A stretch of DNA of 64,000 nucleotides from Acidobacteriota bacterium (GTDB lineage Bacteria > Acidobacteriota > Vicinamibacteria > Vicinamibacterales > CAVVIG01). The stretch lies in assembly GCA_003222395.1 (NCBI GenBank), contig QHWB01000039.1, forward strand, positions 1 to 64,000, written 5' to 3'. The position numbers were made by a program, and so were the translations under genes. The notes below the pieces were generated by a model. That model had not been told where the DNA came from and searched no databases. It saw nothing but the letters and a program-made list of their open reading frames with translations. This document shows, in pieces, positions 51,412 to 59,715 of the stretch; the stretch's first letter is position 1, and every line of letters begins with the position of its first letter.

Positions 51412-52770
51412 GTGGCGCGCAAATATCTGATCGAGACCTTCGGCTGCCAGATGAACGTGCACGACTCGGAGCGCATGGCCGGTCTGCTCGAGCAGGCCGG
51501 CTTCGAGTCGACCGACGACGCCGGCGACGCCGACGTCGTCGTCATCAACACGTGCAGCGTCCGGGAGCGCGCGGAGGGGCAGCTGTACACGCGCCTCGGC
51601 GAGCTGCGCCAGCTGGCGAAAGACGGCGGCCGCCGGCCGATCGTGGCGGTGGCCGGCTGCGTGGCGCAGCAGGAAGGGGAGACGATCCTCAGGCGGGCGC
51701 CCGGCGTCACCGACGTCATCGTCGGGACGCAGGCCATCCGAAGGCTCCCGGTGCTGATCGAGCAGGCGGAGGCGCAGGCGGCGCCGGCGATCGATCTCAA
51801 TCCCTACGACGACGTCACGTGGCCGCTCGGGGTCACGCGGCGCGACGATCCGGTCAAGGGGTATGTGACGATCATCGAAGGGTGCAACGAGTTCTGCAGC
51901 TTCTGCGTGGTGCCGTATACGCGCGGCCACGAGCGGATGCGTCCCAGGACCGACATCCTGGCCGAGGTGCGCGAGCTCGCCGCGACCGGCCGCAAGGAAG
52001 TGCAGCTGCTCGGTCAGATCGTGAACCACTACGAGGCGCCCGACGAGCCGTCGTGCGACTTCACCGGGCTGCTCGAAGCGATCCACGACGTCGACGGCAT
52101 CGAGCGGATCCGCTTCGCGAGCCCCCATCCGCGGCACTTCGACGATCGCTTCCTGGCCGCGATGGCGCGGCTGCCGAAGATCTGCCGTCATCTGCACCTG
52201 CCGGTGCAATCGGGGTCGACGCGGGTGCTGCAGGCGATGCGGCGCCGCTACACGCGGGAGAGCTATCTCGATCTCGTCGCGCGGATCCGGGCGTCGCTGC
52301 CGGAGGTCGCGCTATCGACCGATATGATCGTCGGGTTTCCCGGGGAGACCGACGAGGATTTCGGCGAGACGCTGTCGCTCACCGACGCGGTCGGCTACCA
52401 CAGCATGTTCTCGTTCAAGTACTCGCCGCGCCCGAACACGCTGGCGGAGAAGCGGCTCGCCGACGACGTCAGCGAAGAGGAGAAGACGCGGCGGATCGTG
52501 GCGCTGCAGGCACGTCAGCGCGACGTGCAGATGCGGCTGAACGCGCGGCTCGTGGGGCGCACCGTCGACGTGCTCGTCGACGCCGCGAGCCGACGCCGCG
52601 AAACGGAGCTGTCGGGGCGCACGACGCAGAACGTCGTCGTGAACCTGCCCGGACCGAACGCGTGGATCGGCCGCACGCTGCGCGTGCGCGTCGAACGCGC
52701 CGGGCCGCACAGCGTGTGGGGACGTTCGACAGCCGTGTTTGACAGCGAGGCGGCCGCGCCTAGGTTATAG
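51412..52770 (+). CDS. miaB: tRNA-2-methylthio-N6-dimethylallyladenosine synthase MiaB
   Basis: 452 residues. MiaB adds a methylthio group to i6A37 of tRNAs using two 4Fe-4S clusters. The N-terminal cluster Cys residues lie in TFGCQMNVHDSERM, VINTCSVRERAE and AVAGCVAQQEG. The radical-SAM motif is EGCNEFCSFCVVPYTRGHE (CX3CX2C). A C-terminal TRAM domain follows. GTG start at 51412, one base after the recN stop. The similar MtaB and RimO families are less likely given the FGCQMN start. Confidence 0.94.
   Translation: MARKYLIETFGCQMNVHDSERMAGLLEQAGFESTDDAGDADVVVINTCSVRERAEGQLYTRLGELRQLAKDGGRRPIVAVAGCVAQQEGETILRRAPGVTDVIVGTQAIRRLPVLIEQAEAQAAPAIDLNPYDDVTWPLGVTRRDDPVKGYVTIIEGCNEFCSFCVVPYTRGHERMRPRTDILAEVRELAATGRKEVQLLGQIVNHYEAPDEPSCDFTGLLEAIHDVDGIERIRFASPHPRHFDDRFLAAMARLPKICRHLHLPVQSGSTRVLQAMRRRYTRESYLDLVARIRASLPEVALSTDMIVGFPGETDEDFGETLSLTDAVGYHSMFSFKYSPRPNTLAEKRLADDVSEEEKTRRIVALQARQRDVQMRLNARLVGRTVDVLVDAASRRRETELSGRTTQNVVVNLPGPNAWIGRTLRVRVERAGPHSVWGRSTAVFDSEAAAPRL
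52761..52766 (+). promoter_or_regulatory. -10-like TAGGTT before the DUF151 gene
   Basis: TAGGTT overlaps the end of miaB and ends 8 nt before ATG 52775. A weak AGGA lies closer but is badly spaced. Leaderless initiation is possible. Confidence 0.25.
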
Positions 52771-52774
52771 GACC

Positions 52775-53260
52775 ATGCAAATCGAGATGAACATCAAGGG
52801 ATTGATGGTCGACCCCATCACGAACATGCCGATCGTCATCCTGCGCGACAAGGACGGGCAGAAGGTGCTGCCGATCTGGGTCGGGATCTTCGAGGCGAAC
52901 GCCATCGCGCTGCAGATCGAGAACATCTCGACGCCGCGGCCGATGACGCACGATCTCCTGCGCAACGTCATCACCGATCTCAAGGCTTCGGTGCAGAAGG
53001 TCGTCGTGTGCGATCTGCAGGAGAACACGTTCTACGCGCTGATCTATCTCTCGCTCAACGGCGACACGCTGGCGATCGACGCGCGGCCGAGCGACGCGAT
53101 CGCGCTCGCGCTGCGCACGCGCGCGCCGATCTTCGTCGAGGACTCGGTGATCGACAACGCGAAGACGGTCGACTTCGCGTCGGAGAAGACCGACGCCGAC
53201 CGGCTGCACAAGTGGCTGGAGAGCCTCGACCCCGACGACCTCGGCAAGTACAAAATGTGA
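52775..53260 (+). CDS. Bifunctional nuclease family protein (DUF151)
   Basis: 161 residues from ATG 52775; the longer frame adds miaB-shadow residues. DUF151 (BFN) proteins are conserved across bacteria and plants. Plant members were reported to cleave DNA and RNA, whereas bacterial function is unsettled. The conserved parts are KVLPIWVGIFEANAIALQIE, RPMTHDLLRNVITDL and AIDARPSDAIALALRTRAPIFV. It is the gene before parA. Confidence 0.88.
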   Translation: MQIEMNIKGLMVDPITNMPIVILRDKDGQKVLPIWVGIFEANAIALQIENISTPRPMTHDLLRNVITDLKASVQKVVVCDLQENTFYALIYLSLNGDTLAIDARPSDAIALALRTRAPIFVEDSVIDNAKTVDFASEKTDADRLHKWLESLDPDDLGKYKM

Positions 53261-53265
53261 TCTGT

Positions 53266-53271
53266 TAGAAT
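53266..53271 (+). promoter_or_regulatory. -10-like TAGAAT upstream of parA
   Basis: TAGAAT lies in the 35-nt gap after the DUF151 gene, 24 nt before the parA ATG (53296). No strong -35 or ribosome site is visible. Confidence 0.4.
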
Positions 53272-53295
53272 GGCCGCGGTCCCACCCGGTCGTTC

Positions 53296-54051
53296 ATGAT
53301 CGTTGCAATCGCCAATCAAAAAGGGGGCGTCGGCAAGACGACGACCGCCATCAATCTCGCGGCGGCGCTGGCGCTGCGCGGCAAGCGGACGCTCCTCATC
53401 GATCTCGATCCCCAGGCGAACAGCACGCTGTCGTTCCTCGACATGCAGCAGGTGTCGCGGAGCGTGTACGACGCGATCGCCGATCCCGCGGTCGGCTTCC
53501 AGGACGTGGTGCTGCAGTCGGGGCTGGAGAACCTGTGGGTGGCGCCGGCGCGCATCGCGCTCGCCAAGATGGAGGCGAAGCTCGTCGGCGAGATGGACGC
53601 GCACTTCCGGCTGAAGGACAAGCTCGAGCCGGTCCGCAAACAGTATCCGCAGGTCGTGATCGACTGTCCGCCGACGCTCGGGCTGCTGACGGTGAACGCG
53701 CTGGTGGCCGCGACGCACCTGCTGATTCCGATTCAGTCGTCGTACTTCGCGCTCGAAGGGACCGACGACCTGCTCGAGACGATCGAGAAGGTGCGGGCGC
53801 GGCCGAACCCGGCGCTGCGGATCCTCGGCGTCGTCATCACGATGCACGACAAGCGGACGGCGCTGGCGCGCGACATCCGGACGCAGATCCAGAAGGTATT
53901 CGGCGGCAAGGTGTTCAAGACCGTCATCACGAAGAGCGTGCGGCTCGAGGAGAGCCCGGCGTACAAGGAATCGATCTTCACCTTCGCGCCCGAGTCGAGC
54001 GGCGCGACCGAGTACTACAGCCTGTGCGAGGAGGTCATCGATCGTGCCTAG
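53296..54051 (+). CDS. parA: Chromosome partitioning ATPase ParA/Soj
   Basis: 251 residues, the short chromosomal ParA type. The deviant Walker A KGGVGKTTTAINLAAAL and DLDPQANSTLSFL, plus DCPPTLGLLTVNAL and PIQSSYFALEG, are typical. ParA forms ATP-dependent DNA-bound dimers that position ParB-parS complexes. It overlaps parB by 8 nt. No parS-like site was noticed nearby. Confidence 0.95.
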   Translation: MIVAIANQKGGVGKTTTAINLAAALALRGKRTLLIDLDPQANSTLSFLDMQQVSRSVYDAIADPAVGFQDVVLQSGLENLWVAPARIALAKMEAKLVGEMDAHFRLKDKLEPVRKQYPQVVIDCPPTLGLLTVNALVAATHLLIPIQSSYFALEGTDDLLETIEKVRARPNPALRILGVVITMHDKRTALARDIRTQIQKVFGGKVFKTVITKSVRLEESPAYKESIFTFAPESSGATEYYSLCEEVIDRA

Positions 54052-54862
54052 ACGCGGGTTGCCCCAGACGATCACGATGCGGCACGACGAGCACTACGTC
54101 GAGGCGCTGGCGGCCTCGGCGGGCGCGCCGATCGGCCGGCTCGTGCCGATCGATCGGATCGATCCGAACCCGCATCAGCCGCGCCAGGTCATGGGCGATC
54201 TGTCGGAGCTGATCGCGTCGATCAGCGAGAAGGGGATCCTCGAGCCGCTCGTCGTCCGCCAGCGCGGCGATCGGTTCCAGATCGTCGCCGGTGAACGGCG
54301 CTATCAGGCGTCGGTGCAGGCCGGCCTGCGCGAGCTGCCGGTCGTCGTCCGCGACGTCGACGACACCGAAGTGATCGAGCTGGCGCTCATCGAGAACCTG
54401 CAGCGGAAGGACCTGACGCCGTTCGAGGAAGCCGAGGCGCTGTACGGTCTCGCCGATCGATGCGGCTACACCCACGAGGACCTCGCGCGCCGGCTGGGGA
54501 AGTCGCGGACGTCGGTCACCGAGTCGCTCACGCTGCAGGCGATGCCGGAGGAGGTGCGGAACCTTTGTCGGCTGGCCGACATTTCCTCCAAGTCGTTGCT
54601 GCTGCAGGTCGTTAGGCAGGAGACGACTGAGAAAATGACGGCGCTCGTCGAGAAGATCGCGAGCCAGGGCGGCGCGACGCGCCAGCAGCTGCGCGAGGCG
54701 GCGACGAAACCCAAGCCCGGTCGCCCGAAGCATTACGTCTTCGCATACCGTCCGCCAACCAAGGCCTTCAATCTGAAGCTCAGTTTCGCGAAGAGCCGCG
54801 CGTCGAAGGACGATGTGATCGAAGCGCTCGAGGCGATCATCCGGGACCTGCGGAAGAAATAG
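54044..54862 (+). CDS. parB: Chromosome partitioning protein ParB/Spo0J
   Basis: 272 residues. It has the N-terminal ParA-interaction tail, the CTP-binding ParB domain (IDRIDPNPHQPRQVMGD, QIVAGERRYQASVQAGL, ELALIENLQRKDLTPFEEAEA) and a helix-turn-helix (THEDLARRLGKSRTSVTESL). The C-terminus (KPKPGRPKHYVFAYRPPTKAFNLKLSFAKS) differs from the usual dimerisation domain and contains a GRPKHY patch. GTG start overlapping parA. Confidence 0.94.
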   Translation: MPRRGLPQTITMRHDEHYVEALAASAGAPIGRLVPIDRIDPNPHQPRQVMGDLSELIASISEKGILEPLVVRQRGDRFQIVAGERRYQASVQAGLRELPVVVRDVDDTEVIELALIENLQRKDLTPFEEAEALYGLADRCGYTHEDLARRLGKSRTSVTESLTLQAMPEEVRNLCRLADISSKSLLLQVVRQETTEKMTALVEKIASQGGATRQQLREAATKPKPGRPKHYVFAYRPPTKAFNLKLSFAKSRASKDDVIEALEAIIRDLRKK

Positions 54863-54962
54863 CGAGCGGCCGGCGCTGCGGGTCTCGCGCGAGGTGATCC
54901 TGCGGTCGGGGCTTGGCCAGCGGAATCGCGAAGCGGCGCAGCCGGGTTTCCGCCTGATATGT

Positions 54963-55009
54963 TGAGAGTCTGATAATGGATGTTATGTTAACTTAACGGC
55001 TGACTCTCA
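54963..55009. repeat. AT-rich inverted repeat downstream of parB
   Basis: Perfect arms TGAGAGTC (54963-54970) and GACTCTCA (55002-55009) enclose a 31-nt AT-rich core holding the palindrome GTTAACTTAAC (54987-54997). The AT content stands out in a GC-rich region between convergent parB and the GH57 gene. Terminator, protein site or relic are all possible. Confidence 0.5.
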
Positions 55010-55016
55010 CGCACCC

Positions 55017-57245
55017 TTAGGCCGTCCAGTTCCGCGCCTCGTACGTGTCGTCCGGCACATCGAGCTCGATGAGCCGATGCGCCGGATGACGTTCGAGCTC
55101 GGCGTCGCGCGCATCGTAGACCGCGACGAAGAACGCCAGCCGTCCGCCGGCGACGCCCAGATCCACGAGCGGCAGTCCCAGTTCCAGCACGGTGCCGGCG
55201 GCGACGACGGCTCCGCGGGGACCGCGCTCTGTCCATTGAGGGATCGCGCCGGGAGTCTGGACCCGGCGTTCCCAGTATCGGGCCGTCAGGCGCCCGAGGA
55301 TCTCGCGAACCGAGAAGCGCAGGCCGTTGGGCGCCAGGAACTTCAGCGAGATCTCGTGCCCCTCGGCGAGGAGGTCGACGACGGGCCGCGATCCGTCGAT
55401 TCGCACGAGGAGCCGCTCGTGGTCGAAGCCGAAGTACACGAGCGAGAGGACCGGCTCCTGGCGCGTCGCCTCGTGCATCGCACCGGCGACATCGCGCACC
55501 TCCAGGCTGCCGGCGCCGAGCCATTCGAAATAGCTCGTTTCCTCGCCGTCGAATGTTGGCGCGAGCCGCGCGGTCGGCTGCGTCTGGATCGGCGCGGCTC
55601 CGCCAGTCGAGATGTTGCTGACGAACAGTTCGTCCGGGACCGGTTTCTGCAGCAGCCGATATGCGTTCCGCAGATGGCGCCGAAACAGATCGTCGAACTC
55701 GAGATCGTGGGCCGACGAATGATCGTCGCCGTACCACCAGAACCAGTCGCTGCCCTCGGCGATGAGCACTTCTTCCCGCGCTTCGGCGACCGCGGCGGCG
55801 TCGGCCGACGCCGGCTCGTTCAGGGCCTGCCGCGCGTCTGCGAGTTGACTCCAGCCGCGCTGATCGTCGGCATGGCCGATCCAGATGTAGAAGTTGGCGT
55901 CGATCCACGATCCGGCGAAGATGCGCGGCAATTCGGGCGCCGGCGTCGCCGTTTCCGCGCAGGCTTCGCTCATCGTCACAGTCCGCAGCTCGGGGTGAGC
56001 GGCGAGCCGGCCGTATACGGCCCGGAGGAACGGGCGACCGCCCCGCTCGAAGTGTTCCCACGCGTTCTCACCGTCGAGGATGATCGGGATGAGCGGCTCT
56101 CCTTTTCCGCCGCGAGTCCGATACCGGCGGCCGGCTTCGACCAGTTTGCCGACGAAGTCGTCCGCCGCCGCGTCGGCGGCCCAGCCCGCGTACGTGAAGC
56201 CGATCAAGTCCGACAGCGCGTGATCGCGAAACACGCAGGCCACGGATGCCCCGCCGGTTTTCACCACGTACGGCGTGTAGAGCCGCTCCGGTTGCTCGAC
56301 GTGACCGTAGTTGTCCCGCGAGAAGGTGATGCCGAGCGTTCGCGCGAGAATCAGCTCGTCGGTGGCCATCCACGTGAAGCCGCTCTTCGCGACGAGCGGC
56401 ACCATCGCGTCCGACACCGACCCTTCCGACGGCCAGAGACCGGTCGGTCGACGGCCGAACAGGCGTTCATGGTACGCCGCGGCGCGCGCGAGCTGCTCCG
56501 CCGCGTCCTCGGGATGGCGAAACCGCTGCCGCGGCATCCGCGAATCGGGATGCGTGGTCAGATACACGTCGGTGTCGCACAGCAGCGGCAGAATCGGGTG
56601 ATAGAACGGCGACGCCGACACTTCGATCTGCCGACGCGCCACGGCTTCCCGGTATTCCGGGATGACGCGGTTCAACAGCTCGAGCTCGACGTCGCGGAGG
56701 ATCCGCTTGTCGTCTTCGGTGAAATCGCGCTCCTTCGCGATCAGGGCCCGCACTCGCCCGTCCTGCTCCAGGTAGATCGGATCGATCCACGCAAGCTTGT
56801 GCCAGACCTGAAGGTCGCGCAGGTCGTCGCGCGTGAACCGCGCCGCGGCCGCGCGGCGGTCCGCGGTCGTGGGCAGCGATCCGCCGCGGAGCGCGAGCAG
56901 CTCGGCGTACCGTGGGTACACCTCAATCATGCGCTGGTGCTGCGCGTGGAAGAAATTCTCGAGGATGAAATCGATATCGCCGTCGGAGAGGTCGGCGGCC
57001 GGCCTGAGGCTCAACTCGAGGTACCGGTCGCGCGCGCGATCGGCCGCGAACGCCTCGAGCTGGACGAGCATCGAGGGTACCAGGTTGAAGGTCACCTTCA
57101 CCTTCGGGAACTCGCGCATCAGCGCGGCCATGCCGTAGTAATCCTTCAGCGCGTGGAGCCGCACCCACGGAAGGATGTGCTCCCGCGTGACGAGGTCTTC
57201 GTAGAACGGCTGATGCATGTGCCACAGGATGGCGACGCGAGTCAT
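55017..57245 (-). CDS. Glycoside hydrolase family 57 protein
   Basis: 742 residues from ATG 57245; the longer frame is a shadow of lptF. GH57 enzymes act on alpha-glucans (amylase, 4-alpha-glucanotransferase, branching enzyme). The family start ILWHMHQPFYEDLVTREHILPW, the FNLVPSML block, the nucleophile region TGLWPSEGSVSDAMVPL and the acid-base region ILDGENAWEHF are present. The C-terminal third is a beta-rich domain. The sequence around the nucleophile is nearer to alpha-glucan hydrolases than to branching enzymes, but the activity is not assignable. Cytoplasmic, no signal. Confidence 0.88.
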   Translation of the reverse strand: MTRVAILWHMHQPFYEDLVTREHILPWVRLHALKDYYGMAALMREFPKVKVTFNLVPSMLVQLEAFAADRARDRYLELSLRPAADLSDGDIDFILENFFHAQHQRMIEVYPRYAELLALRGGSLPTTADRRAAAARFTRDDLRDLQVWHKLAWIDPIYLEQDGRVRALIAKERDFTEDDKRILRDVELELLNRVIPEYREAVARRQIEVSASPFYHPILPLLCDTDVYLTTHPDSRMPRQRFRHPEDAAEQLARAAAYHERLFGRRPTGLWPSEGSVSDAMVPLVAKSGFTWMATDELILARTLGITFSRDNYGHVEQPERLYTPYVVKTGGASVACVFRDHALSDLIGFTYAGWAADAAADDFVGKLVEAGRRYRTRGGKGEPLIPIILDGENAWEHFERGGRPFLRAVYGRLAAHPELRTVTMSEACAETATPAPELPRIFAGSWIDANFYIWIGHADDQRGWSQLADARQALNEPASADAAAVAEAREEVLIAEGSDWFWWYGDDHSSAHDLEFDDLFRRHLRNAYRLLQKPVPDELFVSNISTGGAAPIQTQPTARLAPTFDGEETSYFEWLGAGSLEVRDVAGAMHEATRQEPVLSLVYFGFDHERLLVRIDGSRPVVDLLAEGHEISLKFLAPNGLRFSVREILGRLTARYWERRVQTPGAIPQWTERGPRGAVVAAGTVLELGLPLVDLGVAGGRLAFFVAVYDARDAELERHPAHRLIELDVPDDTYEARNWTA

Positions 57246-57263
57246 AATCGGCTTACAGCATAG

Positions 57264-59627
57264 ATGTTCAAGATTCTCGACCGCTACCTGGTCCGCGAAA
57301 TTCTGCTGCCGTTCGTGCTGGTGCTCATCGGGCTGACCTTTGCGCTCGAGATGCCGCCAATCCTGCAGCAGGGCGAAAAGCTGATTGAAAAAGGGGTGCA
57401 GTGGCAGATCGTCGTGCAGGTGCTGCTCACGCTGCTGCCACAGGCGCTCGGCATCACGATTCCGATGTCGCTGCTGCTCGGCATCCTCGTCGGCTTCGGA
57501 CGCTTGTCGGCAGATCGCGAGTTCGTGGCGTTGCAGGCGTGCGGCGTCAGCGTCTTCCGCATCCTGCGGCCGCTCGGGACGCTCGCGCTGGTCTGCACCG
57601 GCGCTACGGCGTACGTGATGATCGTGGCGCTGCCGAACGCGAACCAGCGCTTCCGCGAGATCACGTTCAACGTCGTCGCCTCGCAGGCCGAGGGCGACGT
57701 CAAACCGCGCGTCTTCTACGACAACTTCCCTAACCAGGTTGTGTACGTTCGCGATATTCCGCAGGCCGGCGGGTGGCGCGACGTCTTCCTGGCCGATTCG
57801 ACCCACCCGAACGAAACCGACGTGTACTTCGCGAAGCGCGGGCGGCTGCTCATCGACCGCCCGAAGCACATGGTGCAGCTGGAGCTCGAGGAGGGTACGC
57901 AGCACACGACGTACGCGAGGGAGCCGGACAAGGCCGACGTCAGCTCGTTTCAACGCCTCGTGCTGAAGATGGACGCCGAGGCCGTGTTCCCACGAACACA
58001 GATCATGAAAGGCGACAACGAGAAGACCATCGCCGAGCTGCGCGCGACGATTGCCGACAACACGGCGCACGGCTTCCCTTCATACTCACAGCTGTTCACG
58101 ATCCAGCAGAAGTTTGCGATTCCAGCGGCTTGCCTTGTCCTCGCGATGATCGGCCTCGCGCTCGGCGCCACCAATCGAAAGGAAGGCAAGCTCGCCGGCT
58201 TCGTCCTCGGCATCGGCGTGCTGTTCGTCTACTATGTGCTGCTGTTCGCGTCGCGCGGCCTCGCGCTGGGCGGGCGGATGTCGCCCAGCATGGCGCCGTG
58301 GATGGCGAACGTGCTGCTCGGCATCGTCGGCGTCGCGCTCGTCGTGTCGCGGGCCGGATCCGGCGATCGGCCGATCCGGATTTCGATTCCGACATTCTGG
58401 CGGCCGCGCGAAGCGGCGACGGCGCCGTCAGCGAACGGCCGCGCGACACCGCGCCGCGGCGTCGTGCTCGTCGTCCGCATCCCGCACATCGACTGGCCGC
58501 GGCCGCGGTTGTTGGATCTGTACGTCGCGCGCCTGTACCTCGTCGTGTTCATGCTGTCGTTCGCGGCGCTGATCGGCGTCTTCTATATCTCGACGTTCAT
58601 CGATCTCGCCGACAAGCTGTATCGCGGCAGCGCGACGCCGCGGCTGCTGGCGCGGTTCTTCTACTGGCAGACGCCGCAGTACGTCTTCTACATCATTCCT
58701 TTGTCGGCGCTCGTCGCGGCGCTCGTCACCATCGGGCTGCTGACGAAGAACAGCGAGCTCGTCGTGATGCGCGCCTGCGGCATCAGCCTGTATCGGTCCG
58801 CTGTGCCGGTGCTCGCCTTCGGGCTGCTGTTCAGCGGCGTCTTGTTCGCGCTGCAGGAGCTCGTGCTCGCCGACTGGAACGAGCATGCGCGGCGGCTCGA
58901 AGGCGCCATCCGCGGCTGGCCGGCGCAGACGTTCGGCGCCACCCGCCGCTGGATTCTCGGACGCAGCGGCGACATCTATCACTACGATTTCTTCGATCCG
59001 CGAACGAATCGGTTCGCGCGGTTCACGATGTTCCGGACCGATCCGGCCGCATGGCGGCTCGACGGCCTCACCTATGCGGACACGGTCGCCCTGGAACGCC
59101 GGGCCGGCGCCGACGGCCTGCCGTCGTTCACATGGATCGCCCACAAAGGCTGGGATCGCGAGCTCAGCACGACAATCCGGCCGAACGCGGTACGGACGTC
59201 GGTGGAGTACACGCCGTTCGGCGAGCGACAGCTGTCGCTCGAGCCGCCGGCCTACTTCAAGAGCGACGAGCCCGATGCCGATCGCATGACGTACGCGCAG
59301 CTGGAGAACTACGTTGCGCTGCTTCAGGCGAGCGGCTCGCTGAACGTGGTGCCCTATCTGGTGCGGCTTCAGCGCAAGATTGCGTTTCCGTTCGTGTCGC
59401 TGGTGATGACGCTGCTCGCCGTGCCATTCGCGGTCACCACGGGCCGGCGCGGCGCGATGTACGGCATCGGGGCGGGTCTCGTGTTCGCGCTGATCTACTG
59501 GACCGCGCTCAGCATATTCGGCGCGCTGGGCAGCGGCGGGTGGATCTCGCCACTGCTTGCGGCGTGGGCGCCGAACATCCTCTTCGGCGCCGTGGCGATC
59601 TATCTGTTGTTGACGGTTCGGACATGA
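57264..59627 (+). CDS. LptF-LptG fusion: LPS export permease
   Basis: 787 residues, about twice a normal LptF or LptG (about 360). The first half (1-370) starts ILDRYLVREILLPFVLVLIGLTF and has the LptF-type six-helix plan with a periplasmic loop. The second half (about 415-787) begins again with PRPRLLDLYVARLYLVVFML and ends in a second helix set (YGIGAGLVFALIYWTALSIF). Both permease halves of the LptB2FG transporter therefore come from one polypeptide. A linker rich in Arg/Pro/Ala (375-410) joins them. LptB lies elsewhere, at 36125. Divergent from the GH57 gene. Confidence 0.9.
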   Translation: MFKILDRYLVREILLPFVLVLIGLTFALEMPPILQQGEKLIEKGVQWQIVVQVLLTLLPQALGITIPMSLLLGILVGFGRLSADREFVALQACGVSVFRILRPLGTLALVCTGATAYVMIVALPNANQRFREITFNVVASQAEGDVKPRVFYDNFPNQVVYVRDIPQAGGWRDVFLADSTHPNETDVYFAKRGRLLIDRPKHMVQLELEEGTQHTTYAREPDKADVSSFQRLVLKMDAEAVFPRTQIMKGDNEKTIAELRATIADNTAHGFPSYSQLFTIQQKFAIPAACLVLAMIGLALGATNRKEGKLAGFVLGIGVLFVYYVLLFASRGLALGGRMSPSMAPWMANVLLGIVGVALVVSRAGSGDRPIRISIPTFWRPREAATAPSANGRATPRRGVVLVVRIPHIDWPRPRLLDLYVARLYLVVFMLSFAALIGVFYISTFIDLADKLYRGSATPRLLARFFYWQTPQYVFYIIPLSALVAALVTIGLLTKNSELVVMRACGISLYRSAVPVLAFGLLFSGVLFALQELVLADWNEHARRLEGAIRGWPAQTFGATRRWILGRSGDIYHYDFFDPRTNRFARFTMFRTDPAAWRLDGLTYADTVALERRAGADGLPSFTWIAHKGWDRELSTTIRPNAVRTSVEYTPFGERQLSLEPPAYFKSDEPDADRMTYAQLENYVALLQASGSLNVVPYLVRLQRKIAFPFVSLVMTLLAVPFAVTTGRRGAMYGIGAGLVFALIYWTALSIFGALGSGGWISPLLAAWAPNILFGAVAIYLLLTVRT

Positions 59628-59632
59628 TGGAC

Positions 59633-59715
59633 GACGCTCGGCTGAAAGCCTCGCGCTACCGTCGCGTTGGGATGCTGAATTGATACCTGTAGCGCGAGCC
59701 TTTCAGGCTAGCGTC
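59633..59715. repeat. Family-B palindromic element, tail-to-tail, between convergent genes
   Basis: Two 27-bp arms (59633-59659 and 59689-59715) are reverse complements with a few mismatches: outer ends GACGCT/AGCGTC, inner ends CGCGCTAC/GTAGCGCG. Each arm has its own hairpin around CTGAAAG or CTTTCAG. The right arm GTAGCGCGAGCCTTTCAGG matches one half of the element at 24856. Confidence 0.75.

Noticed and set aside
54863-55016. parS site or replication origin near parAB
   Set aside because: No sequence close to the parS 16-mer palindrome and no DnaA boxes (TTATCCACA) were seen; the AT-rich inverted repeat alone is not enough.
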